Positions 1 to 7,505 of a DNA stretch of 11,095 nt are shown in pieces (the stretch's first letter is position 1; each line of letters opens with the position of its first letter). Location: the NCBI GenBank assembly GCA_034696485.1, contig JAQIWT010001362.1:1-11095 (forward strand), read 5' to 3'. The notes beneath the pieces were generated by a model. The model worked only from the letters and a program-made list of their open reading frames with translations. It had not been told where the DNA came from and did not search any database. The stretch comes from Isohypsibius dastychi (taxonomy: Eukaryota; Tardigrada; Eutardigrada; Parachela; Isohypsibiidae). The translations under genes and the position numbers were made by a program.

Positions 1-409
1 CGGAGCATCAAACTCAAGGATGGGAATGAGATACATTTCTTTATCAGAATTGGGTTCTTAATATCAAAATGCACTGAAGTCTAAAACAGGTCTTCAACGT
101 GAAGCCTGAACGAAAAGAGGGGCGTGACTCAAGTCCGCCAATGAAGATTACGAATAAAACAAAAGACGAATCCGCTGTCCGATGACGCGATGCTTCCGTT
201 TCCGGTTGATCCGGCGGAAGCTAGAATGAAAATGAAGGGAATTAATAAAAGAAGTGAAAGCTGCGGAACGCAGGTCTTTCACAACTTCGGAAGGGCTGCA
301 GGATGCGTCTCTGCCATCCCACATAATAAAACAACCAAACACTTTCACTTCTAAATTTCGAATTCCCACAAAACACTCTTTCACAACTCGGAATCTCCGT
401 ACCTTAATT
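1..409. other. Non-coding 3' flank of gene 1
   Basis: I find no convincing gene here. Short open frames exist on both strands, but their translations look random and they lack splice or start context. On the minus strand, where the 3' end of gene 1 should lie, I see no AATAAA. On the plus strand AATAAA-type hexamers occur near 153, 244 and 324, so a plus-strand transcript entering from outside the window could end here, but nothing else supports that. Confidence 0.4.
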
Positions 410-2656
410 TTAAGCCTCAACTTCATGTTGGACTTCCATTGGCTCGTGGCGGTGATCTTCGTCATCGCTATCGGGTTCATTCGCGTCGTCCACCTCGTAT
501 TTCATCTCCTCCTCCACGCAAGTCCACTGTCGTTTCCGGATGAAGATTCGGAGAATCTTCATAATTCGGAGCACCTCTGACGGCTGGAACTGTCTTTCCG
601 GCCGAATCTTGCATCCAGACAAACCAAACGTCCAACCGGAAGTGTCTGCCAATAATTTCCCAAATCCCTTACTGCGGCTGTTCTCAGGAATAACATTCCC
701 CATAACATTCAATGATATTTCCGCCAAATGACTTTCCTTTTTGCCGATTTTCCTGCCAGTTTTCATATGCAGTAAATGCTGATGGACGCGAGAGTGCGCA
801 GCCAAGGCCTCCTTTGCAGCTTCCGTTCCCATCATCGAAGCCAGGCGGTCCAAATGGTGAATCGCTTTCTCGATTCCTTTCTTTCTCTGAACGGGTTTTT
901 CTGCGACTCTTGGCTGGGTGACTGATTTCGAAGCCCACCCATAAACAGGCATTTCCGGAAAACCTGGTTCTTTTCCAGGTGACGATTGCTGGCTAGAGCT
1001 CGAAGGCGTCATTTCTCTTTTGACGCGGCTTTTAATGACGTCCAAAATACCGATTCTCCCGCGACTAATCGCTGACATAGATCGAGTTGGATAACGCTTT
1101 TCCGGCTGGGAAGTCGACGGCTGATCTTCCGACGACGGCTGCGAGTCACTAGAATTCTCAAGCGGATGCTTCATTTGACGTGGGGCTACGAACGGAATTT
1201 CCATCGAACGCTGTGAGACTGGTGATTCTGCAAACCGATTTTCCGACATTGGTGACAAAGGGTGATATCCTGGACTAACGGACGGTGAATTGTATTCAGC
1301 CAGCGGAGCTCGTGGACTTGGCATTGGGGTTGTTGGTGTAAATGGCCGGTCTTCCCATTCTTTAATCCGTTTCAAACGCTCTGCTTGAACTTCCAAACCG
1401 CGGGCTGAACGCTGAGGCGAAAACCAATGACGGCGATACTCGGTGATTTCTGAGATGCTTTTTCTTCCTCTGCTCGGCGAGAACGTAATCTCCGGATTCC
1501 TTTCCGGTACTGGGCTCCTTCCCGAATAGCTCGGTGATTCGGCTCGAGCTGCAACAACAACATATCCCGTTAAACCTTGTCGTAAAAACTGTTTATCATA
1601 ATTCACACAATTTTTATCCGTTTTCCGTATTTTTAATTCCGAAATCGCGACAGCCTCCCCAGTTTTCCTCCTTATTTTCAGCGCAATTGTTTTCTCACAA
1701 CGCCGTATACTATATTTGCTGTTTGAATAGCTCAAGAGTTCATCGTAAAAGTTTTTCAATATTAATTCCACTTCCGGTCCGACCCGAACTTGGAATAACG
1801 CCGATTTTCTCGAAATATTTTCCGAAACTCGAAACTTCCCATCTAACAGTTTATTCTCGTTTTTCCTGTCAAATTCGCTTAGCTCACCATTTCCAGATGA
1901 TCGCGGATCGGTTCTCTTCATCTTCGATCCGATGTCGCTACTTCCTCCTCTTGGGACACTGCCACTGCGAATCCCAAGTTCCCCTCGAATATCATTCTCA
2001 GATTCGTCAATAACCATCCCGGATTCAGAACCCACAGAGATATCCAATGACGGTATCGGAATTTGCGAAGCTGCTAATCCGTGGTGAAGCATTTCCTCTG
2101 GTTCCTCCACGATATCCTCCATCATTAATGGCTCGTGTACCACGTCTGTAAAATGTCCATAAGCATTACTTTTCCAGGCAGCACAGGCTTTTAGTAGTTC
2201 GTTTCCGAAATTTTGGAAATAAAATCTCATCAATTGTTCAACTTCCGGTTGGAAATAGCGAAAGAAACTCAGATTCAACGAAACAGCCTTTCTTCCTCGT
2301 TTATCATTTGGTTCACCGCTTTTCTTACCTCCATCTGAATAATTGGCCAACTCCATCTCGAAGTTATGATGGAACATAACTTCTTCCAACAAATCACCCC
2401 CAGACGGACCTGTCGGGCTTCCCTCGACTTGAATGTCGACATCCCCAACGCTGCTACTCTCGCTCTCGCTCTGGCTTTCGTGCTCGTTCCCAGGTGGTGA
2501 AATCCTCATTCGAGGAGCAACTACTCTTACGGGGATCGTTGGGCCATCGCGTCCCATTTCCTGAGAAGATTCGCTGGTTGACTCGATGGTGATTTCATCA
2601 ATGATTCTTCCCGCTGGCTGGTTTCCAGAGCTGGATGGTCGTTGATCAGCCATCAT
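410..2656 (-). CDS. Gene 1: unrecognised Ser/Pro-rich protein, acidic C-terminus (three exons, ~574 aa)
   Basis: I do not recognise this protein. My model has exons 2656-2329, 2145-1888 and 1548-410. Introns are 2328-2146 (donor GGAG/gtaaga, acceptor ttttacag, 183 nt) and 1887-1549 (donor AATG/gtgagc, acceptor gttgttgcag, 339 nt). Both are phase 1, so the joined frame is kept. The start is the first of two adjacent ATGs (2656 and 2653), 18 nt downstream of an acceptor-like gtgcag ending at 2674 that could take a spliced leader. The protein begins with a Ser/Glu-rich segment, then an acidic stretch, then a long Ser/Pro-rich segment with many SP and TP dipeptides (about 1530-1000) typical of proline-directed kinase substrates. 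A Lys/Arg-rich, probably helical segment follows (about 910-770), then a very acidic tail. No enzyme motif, signal peptide or membrane segment is visible. The frame is also open upstream to 5029, but that part is antisense to the RRM gene and is not coding. The exon structure below about 760 is uncertain: a donor-like GTAAGG starts at 672 and would change the tail. Confidence 0.6.
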   Translation of the reverse strand: MMADQRPSSSGNQPAGRIIDEITIESTSESSQEMGRDGPTIPVRVVAPRMRISPPGNEHESQSESESSSVGDVDIQVEGSPTGPSGGDLLEEVMFHHNFEMELANYSDGGKKSGEPNDKRGRKAVSLNLSFFRYFQPEVEQLMRFYFQNFGNELLKACAAWKSNAYGHFTDVVHEPLMMEDIVEEPEEMLHHGLAASQIPIPSLDISVGSESGMVIDESENDIRGELGIRSGSVPRGGSSDIGSKMKRTDPRSSGNGELSEFDRKNENKLLDGKFRVSENISRKSALFQVRVGPEVELILKNFYDELLSYSNSKYSIRRCEKTIALKIRRKTGEAVAISELKIRKTDKNCVNYDKQFLRQGLTGYVVVAARAESPSYSGRSPVPERNPEITFSPSRGRKSISEITEYRRHWFSPQRSARGLEVQAERLKRIKEWEDRPFTPTTPMPSPRAPLAEYNSPSVSPGYHPLSPMSENRFAESPVSQRSMEIPFVAPRQMKHPLENSSDSQPSSEDQPSTSQPEKRYPTRSMSAISRGRIGILDVIKSRVKREMTPSSSSQQSSPGKEPGFPEMPVYGWASKSVTQPRVAEKPVQRKKGIEKAIHHLDRLASMMGTEAAKEALAAHSRVHQHLLHMKTGRKIGKKESHLAEISLNVMGNVIPENSRSKGFGKLLADTSGWTFGLSGCKIRPERQFQPSEVLRIMKILRIFIRKRQWTCVEEEMKYEVDDANEPDSDDEDHRHEPMEVQHEVEA
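540..562. repeat. 10-bp perfect inverted repeat in the 3' part of gene 1
   Basis: Arms ATGAAGATTC (540-549) and GAATCTTCAT (553-562) are perfect complements around a 3-nt loop. It lies in the last part of gene 1, either coding or in an alternative intron. It contains GAA/TTC blocks like heat-shock elements, but the spacing between the middle blocks is wrong for a standard site and the position is not a promoter. Function unknown; chance is possible. Confidence 0.5.
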
Positions 2657-3263
2657 CAGTTGAAATACACAATCTGCACAATAATCTGAACGCTGGATGA
2701 CGCTGATAATCACGCAAGGATAGAAGTTTTCGGAGACTATTTCGGGGAACTTTTCGCTTTCGAATTTCGTAAATGCTGACTGTGGAGTGCGGGCTCCTTT
2801 CGCGAACAAGTGAGGACAGGTTGCTTCCCCCCTACTGTAAGCTTGGTGTCTGGGGTTACTATCACAAACCCCTTTATCCACCACCCGTCTCTGATCAGGT
2901 GTCTCCAACGAGACTTGCCTCACCCCGCATCCTTTCGTCTGTTTACCTTTCCGGACAAGTTCCGGAATTTCTTTTTTCGTTCGCTGATCTCCCCTGCCTC
3001 GCCAGTTTGTTTTCCTGGCTTGTTTACTAGAAAAGTAACGCTCTTGTCCCACTTTCGAACAAAAGAGAAACTGGACTGAGGCATTCCGGGTTTTTCCGTT
3101 CTGACTGGTATAAAAGAGCTTGACTTGCTCTTCCATTTTACAGGATTTGATTTCGTGAATCTCCGTACTTCTATTCACCAAACCAGCAATTTCCGTGCCC
3201 TTTTCGTGACCTTGCATTGCCAGTCTACATTCTGCTCTATCCCACCTTTTCGTGCTACGCAAG
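2657..3263. promoter_or_regulatory. Divergent intergenic region between gene 1 and the RRM gene
   Basis: This 607-nt space separates the ATG of gene 1 (minus) from the ATG of the RRM gene (plus) and should hold both promoters. The plus strand is pyrimidine-rich. It contains a TATA box (3109-3116), acceptor-like AGs facing each gene (2674 on minus, 3143 on plus), and a pair of small hairpins near 2852-2914. Short open frames on the plus strand (for example from 2773) have no coding character. Upstream non-coding exons are possible. Confidence 0.5.
3109..3116 (+). promoter_or_regulatory. TATA box for the RRM gene
   Basis: TATAAAAG on the plus strand, 148 nt upstream of the proposed ATG. A start about 30 nt downstream would fall near 3140, close to the acceptor-like ttttacag ending at 3143. 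The two signals are alternatives: transcription from this box leaves almost no outron for trans-splicing, so either the TATA match is fortuitous or the 5' end is not trans-spliced. Confidence 0.4.
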
Positions 3264-4527
3264 ATGTCTTCCGCAGAAATCCAACACCGATTCATCGACT
3301 GTGGAGAAATCACCTCCATTAATGGCCAGGATACCCAGCTCGATATTTTGGATCCCACCACGTTTCTTCCGAGATTTGGGCTTGCCAACAAATTATCTAT
3401 CCACCATCTGCCAGAAAGGGTAAGTGTTTCACCGTTTCGGATTTTGTCTGCGTGTCTCTGCTGTACTTCCGCCTTACAATTTCTTGAATTATTCCAAATT
3501 TCGTCAGCTGATATTTCTTGTTCTTCCTGCGCGTTTCCCCTGGTTTTCGCTGACCTTTTCGTATTGTTTAGTTTCCCAAAGAACTGCTGGACAACTTGCT
3601 GGCCCCGTTTGATTACACCGATTATTTCTGTAATCCCAAACGCGCCTACGTCCTTGTCGATTTCCCCGATCATGATTCCGCACGGATTGCCTATGATTTC
3701 CTGAAGGATCGTCCAATGGCTGGGAAACGTCTCCGTGTGGCATACGCAGTTGACTCCGCCAAGATGAATCGTTTTGGCAAGCTGTATATCCGTGGATTCC
3801 GAAACAACGTCACTTTGGAAGATATTTACGCGGTCTTCTCTACTTACGGGGATATTCTCTCCGTACGACTGCTTGCCCCTGGTATGTTTATTCCTCCCGA
3901 TTTTCCCAGATTTCTGATTCCGAATTGCATTACTCTGTTTCTGATTTCGTTTCCTTTTGCAGAGCCAGACTCCAAACCCAGGAAAGGATTTGTACGTTTC
4001 TTCACCGAGGAGGAGGCCCGATCTGCCATTTCCGCTCTGAATGGGAAGACCAGTGTTCTCGCACCATTTCTTGGTCGACTTGTCGTCTCTTTCACGTACT
4101 GCTCGACGCCTCCTGGATCGCCTACACCTTATACCCCTCTTGGCCAAGTCGAATATGCGCCGGAAGTGCCTGTTTCTCCTGTTAGCCCTCTTATTCCTCA
4201 ACCAAGCTTCGAATCTGCACCAACTGCCTCTCCTGGATCTATCGTTCGTCTCGTCCTCTTTCCTCTTGCGCAGTGTCATACAAAGGCTTGGGTTGATTAC
4301 GTATTCCATAATTATCTTCCCAAGAATAAAATCATGGTGAGTTTTTCTTGGTAGCTCGCTGATTTCTCTTCTAACTTGGCTTTTTGCAGATTGTGCAGCA
4401 ACCTTCCCCGTACAGTACCGGATATGCCCATCTCGATTTCCCGAATTTGGATGATGCCACTCGTGCTTTGGACGGCTTCCCTTCCGGTTCATATGGCGGA
4501 CTACAGCTTGTTTTCGCCACGATCTGA
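3264..4527 (+). CDS. Three-RRM RNA-binding protein, ELAV-like arrangement (four exons, 325 aa)
   Basis: RNA-recognition-motif protein, expected to bind single-stranded RNA and act in splicing, stability or translation. Exons are 3264-3419, 3572-3881, 3963-4336 and 4390-4527 (TGA). Introns of 152, 81 and 53 nt have donors gtaagt, gtatgt and gtgagt, and acceptors ttgtttag, tttgcag and tttttgcag, with matching phases 0, 1, 0. RRM1 is about residues 43-112 (RNP2 LSIHHL 44-49; RNP1 RAYVLVDF 76-83). RRM2 is 120-200 (LYIRGF 123-128; GFVRF 164-168). A Pro/Ser-rich linker spans 203-247. RRM3 is 248-325 (IVRLVLF 249-255; TGYAHLDF 290-297), running to the C-terminus. Two tandem RRMs, a linker and a C-terminal RRM is the ELAV/Hu plan, but each RNP1 lacks one usual aromatic residue, so I give no symbol. 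Codons TTA, CTA and TCA are absent from exons 2 and 3. The ATG lies 121 nt after an acceptor-like ttttacag. Divergent from gene 1, convergent with gene 2. Confidence 0.88.
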
Positions 4528-5018
4528 ATTTTGTTTCCTGGTGACCTCTTATTCTTGGTTTCACCCTCTCTCTGCGCTGTTGATCTCCCTTTTTTGTTTT
4601 GATTTGAGCCTGTACCGATTTTCCGTTGCTTTCCCTGCAACCTGGCTTGTTGTAAGATTTTCTTCTGATTTTCTGAAGTCTTCTCTCGCTTTGTAACCCG
4701 TCCTGACATAAAGTTTTCACCTGAACTGTTGTGTTGTTGCTTTGTTTTCCTTTCACAAACGGCTTTCGGACTCGGAAACTGGCTGAGTACCAAACTTTTA
4801 ATGAGGCTTTGCTTCCTTCCGGAAGTACAAAGAAAAGAACAGAGTCATTACCGCTGCAGACAGTGCAAACCGTTCTGTGATGAAAACATTTTACGTTAGA
4901 ACGTGTACAGGTAAAGAATCGCCTTTGCGAACGCAAGAAAACACTCAGAATAATTCTAAAAATATCGTCCCGTCTCAAATCAATTTCGAAAACATCACTT
5001 CCTTTGAGGAGAGAAATT
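4528..5018. other. Convergent 3' flanks of the RRM gene and gene 2
   Basis: The RRM gene (plus, stop at 4527) and gene 2 (minus, stop at 5019) meet tail to tail here. I see no canonical AATAAA for either gene; ATAAAG near 4709 on plus is the nearest variant. The minus strand is open throughout in one frame, but the translation is strongly basic and low in hydrophobic residues, unlike a protein. The two 3' UTRs could overlap and form sense-antisense pairing. Confidence 0.5.
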
Positions 5019-7505
5019 TTAAGCATCATCGGGGATATCGTGGTCGACGTTCATGTTGGATTCTTCCGCATCCAACTGGTTTCCATCCTCCGGTTCCTTG
5101 ATCTCTGGATCCAAACCCATTTCCTGCTGTTCCTCCTGACTTTCGTTCCGCTGGTGCTCCTTCTTGGCCCAATCCTCAACTGACAGGAAATCCGCCTGGA
5201 GTAATTCTAACTCTTCCTGGAAATCTTTCCAACTGTAATCCCCCCACGAGGCTGCTTGGGCACGACGACGTGATCCGATGCGGAAAAATCTGTCCAGCAT
5301 ATTGTCGCGGTCGGTCAGTGAATAACGGTCGATTAGCGCGTCCGAAATGGTCTTGCAGAATGCTTTCGCTTGAGCATTCTCGTCCATTCCTGAGAATCCT
5401 TCCGGAATCGGAAACATGTCGAAACCCGAGTCTGTCGACATGCCTGGAAAATAATCAATTGTAGACCAAACCGTTTTCGTTGTCACTTCCGGTTCAGAAT
5501 TTTCGAATGTTAATGTACAAAATCCAAAACTCCAATTGTCGGCTTTTAATTTTTGAAAGTTTAATATCCCAAACCCCAAGGACTTACGCTTCGTGTGCCC
5601 ACCAGCCATTTCCTTCGCCTCCAGCATTCCTTTGACTTGAATCCGGATTTCCGCAGTCATCTTGTCGAACGGCGATCCCACCAACTTGAAATGATAAAAG
5701 GCGTACCAGGCGAGGTCGCTGACTTTTCCTTGTCCCTTTTCGTCCCAGATCCGTCGTTCTGCCTGTTCCTCCGACTCGTTCCGATTATCTTTTGCGGCTA
5801 GGGCGAACTCCGGACCTTTTTGGCGCTCCTGGGTATCCCACGACAGCTGTCTTAGCCGTTTCTGGTTGTCCACGTATTCTCCGGTTTCCCTCAACCACGC
5901 GTCGAACTTTCGACATTCTTGAAGGCTACAGGACTTCCCGGTGCTCCGCATAATTGGAATGCCATTCCTTTCCTCGATTCCAATCGGGAACAGAACATCC
6001 CGTTCCATAAAATACGCGCGGTACGCTCTTCCGTCGTTTAGCTCTGCAAAACCCAATCTCAGCAAGTTGATTGTCATAATCCTTTCTGATGAGATGAAAC
6101 TTAATTTCCGAAATCCAAAACCCTGCCTCCCAAAACCCGTTTGCTTACCTGGGATGATGATCCCCTCCACGTCTTCCAACCACACGTGCTTTGCGTTCGA
6201 CATCCAGGCGATAACTTTGGCCAAAGTTTGTTGAGGATGTTCCCCCTCCACGTCGGCTGGTACTTGGCTGTAGTCAACGCCAACAATCCCTCCTTCCGCG
6301 ATCGTGGGAAAGACATTGTTATGCAGGGCAATTTGGTTCTCACGTTGAAGAATGGCTTTCCTTTCCAGAGCGTTTCTAACATCTTCTTGAAGAATCATGG
6401 ACTGAGCGTAGTACCAGCCGGCCTGCTGCTGGCGTGCTGCAATACATTCGTCCTCAGTCCCTTCCGGTGAGAAGTTTCGGGCGCAAGCTGGTTCTCCTCG
6501 CACAATCTGAATGAATTCGTTCTTTTTCGACGAATAATAATAATCCTTTGCGCCCTTTTCGAATCCAATTTTCATTCCCTCTTGCTTGGCGGTGTTCAGC
6601 TTCGCCTCCAGCTCTGCCTGGGTCAACGCGATCATGGCACCTGGATTAGTGATTGTTGCTGGAAGTCGGGGAATAACATAACCACGAGGACCGGAAGTAG
6701 ATGGCAAAGGCAAATTCGCTGGCAACTGGTTTGCAACTCGCTGACGTTTGACGACTGGTGCCGCTGCCTTGACGTTCAGGTTGTTCACCATTCCTTGGAA
6801 TAAATCTTGATCGTTCGGGGCTGCCATCTTGCTTGGGTTCTGTGAACACAAACGTTTCGTCAACAAGGTCATAAATCTGAGATTTCGCACAAAGGTCATT
6901 CTGTAGCGCCAAAGCTTTTCTCCTATGTCTGCCATGATTTTCGTGGCCATTCCTTCTAACCAAAAAATCTTCCCCGTTGTTATAAACAATCCGAAGTTGA
7001 AATTACATTTCAACTTCGGATTTGGGCTGATTTTGGCCTGCCCTGCTTGATTTCTCTCTTCTGTCCGGGTTGGATGTTGAAATCGCCCCACCAACTTCTC
7101 TCCCATTATTCCCAGAACCAGAATTACTATTCCGAAGTTGAAATATGATTTCAACTTCGGATTTGGGCTGACTTTGGCCCAGCCCGGTACGGGAACCCAC
7201 GAGGACCTCAGCGACCTTTCACCAGTTCCCTGACTTTTTCCAGCCTCCCCGGGTCCAAAACTCTCTTCCCCGCATTCCCTGCCTGTTCCTGATTTTATTC
7301 CGAAGTTGAAATTACATTTCAACTTCGGATATGGGCTGATTTCACTTCCCGGATTCGGTTTAGCATATTTCCTGATAATTTCCCTTACCTGATTATTCTT
7401 CCTGCGTTCTACGGTGGTCCAACCGATTTCTCCCAAATAATGCACACACGTATCCTTAATATTCAAAGCTGCGAGATCAAGTCCGCTAGGATTAATCTCC
7501 GACAT
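5019..7505 (-). CDS. Gene 2: unrecognised protein with acidic C-terminus (four exons, ~576 aa)
   Basis: I do not recognise the family. Model exons: 7505-7389, 6839-6149, 6085-5588 and 5443-5019 (TAA). Introns: 7388-6840 (549 nt, CAG/gtaagg to gttcacag), 6148-6086 (63 nt, CAG/gtaagc to ctcatcag) and 5587-5444 (144 nt, AGC/gtaagt to attttccag). Phases are 0, 1, 1 and agree at every joint. The ATG at 7505 follows an acceptor-like tttcccag by 3 nt, as expected for a spliced-leader site. An alternative start is ATG 6827, just after the acceptor of intron 1. The frame is also open upstream to an ATG at 7796 that overlaps the end of the retroelement pol, but that stretch has little coding character. 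The protein has a basic KRQR patch near the start of exon 2, several charged helical stretches, a Trp- and Tyr-rich central part (exons 2-3), an Arg-rich patch (SRRRAQ) and a Glu/Gln-rich acidic tail. No catalytic motif, membrane segment or zinc finger is evident. It is probably soluble, possibly nuclear (inference from composition). Confidence 0.6.
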   Translation of the reverse strand: MSEINPSGLDLAALNIKDTCVHYLGEIGWTTVERRKNNQVREIIRKYAKPNPGSEISPYPKLKCNFNFGIKSGTGRECGEESFGPGEAGKSQGTGERSLRSSWVPVPGWAKVSPNPKLKSYFNFGIVILVLGIMGEKLVGRFQHPTRTEERNQAGQAKISPNPKLKCNFNFGLFITTGKIFWLEGMATKIMADIGEKLWRYRMTFVRNLRFMTLLTKRLCSQNPSKMAAPNDQDLFQGMVNNLNVKAAAPVVKRQRVANQLPANLPLPSTSGPRGYVIPRLPATITNPGAMIALTQAELEAKLNTAKQEGMKIGFEKGAKDYYYSSKKNEFIQIVRGEPACARNFSPEGTEDECIAARQQQAGWYYAQSMILQEDVRNALERKAILQRENQIALHNNVFPTIAEGGIVGVDYSQVPADVEGEHPQQTLAKVIAWMSNAKHVWLEDVEGIIIPGKQTGFGRQGFGFRKLSFISSERIMTINLLRLGFAELNDGRAYRAYFMERDVLFPIGIEERNGIPIMRSTGKSCSLQECRKFDAWLRETGEYVDNQKRLRQLSWDTQERQKGPEFALAAKDNRNESEEQAERRIWDEKGQGKVSDLAWYAFYHFKLVGSPFDKMTAEIRIQVKGMLEAKEMAGGHTKRKSLGFGILNFQKLKADNWSFGFCTLTFENSEPEVTTKTVWSTIDYFPGMSTDSGFDMFPIPEGFSGMDENAQAKAFCKTISDALIDRYSLTDRDNMLDRFFRIGSRRRAQAASWGDYSWKDFQEELELLQADFLSVEDWAKKEHQRNESQEEQQEMGLDPEIKEPEDGNQLDAEESNMNVDHDIPDDA
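6990..7020. repeat. Palindromic repeat, copy A (intron 1 of gene 2)
   Basis: Left arm TCCGAAGTTGAAAT (6990-7003), loop TAC, right arm ATTTCAACTTCGGA (7007-7020): 14 perfect base pairs with a 3-nt loop. It is followed by TTTGGGCTGATTTTGGCC, shared in part with the other two copies, so the repeat unit is longer than the palindrome (about 50 nt). Confidence 0.9.
7131..7161. repeat. Palindromic repeat, copy B (intron 1 of gene 2)
   Basis: Same 14-nt arms as copy A, identical base for base (7131-7144 and 7148-7161), but the loop is ATG instead of TAC. The downstream flank TTTGGGCTGACTTTGGCC differs from copy A by one base. It begins 141 nt (47 x 3) after copy A. Confidence 0.9.
7299..7329. repeat. 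Palindromic repeat, copy C (intron 1 of gene 2)
   Basis: Arms 7299-7312 and 7316-7329 are identical to copies A and B; the loop is TAC as in A. The flank starts TATGGGCTGATTT and diverges sooner than in the other copies. It begins 168 nt (56 x 3) after copy B, so all three copies keep one reading register. Confidence 0.9.

Noticed and set aside
540-562. Heat-shock element
   Set aside because: GAA/TTC blocks are present but the central spacing is off and the site lies at the 3' end of a gene, not in a promoter.
2845-2925. tRNA or pol III gene
   Set aside because: No A-box/B-box pair and the hairpin loop is nine nt, not the seven of a T-arm; no cloverleaf can be drawn.
2773-3322. Plus-strand short ORFs in the divergent intergenic region
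   Set aside because: Pyrimidine-rich translation (Phe, Ser, Leu, Pro) without coding pattern, overlapping one another in different frames; expected in T/C-rich DNA.
3596-4354. Single-exon reading of the RRM gene (252 codons)
   Set aside because: It reads through an 81-nt intron with gtatgt and tttgcag borders and breaks into intron 3. The four-exon model restores RRM2 and RRM3 and ends in a proper RNP1-containing domain.
2657-5029. N-terminal 791 codons of the long minus-strand ORF as protein-coding
   Set aside because: They are antisense to the spliced RRM gene and its flanks. The translation is strongly basic with no domain pattern, and a better start with an acceptor-like site lies at 2656. 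The open frame itself is kept as a finding.
6646-7200. Minus-strand ORFs in other frames across intron 1 of gene 2
   Set aside because: They are made of the palindromic repeats and their flanks in another frame and show no domain.
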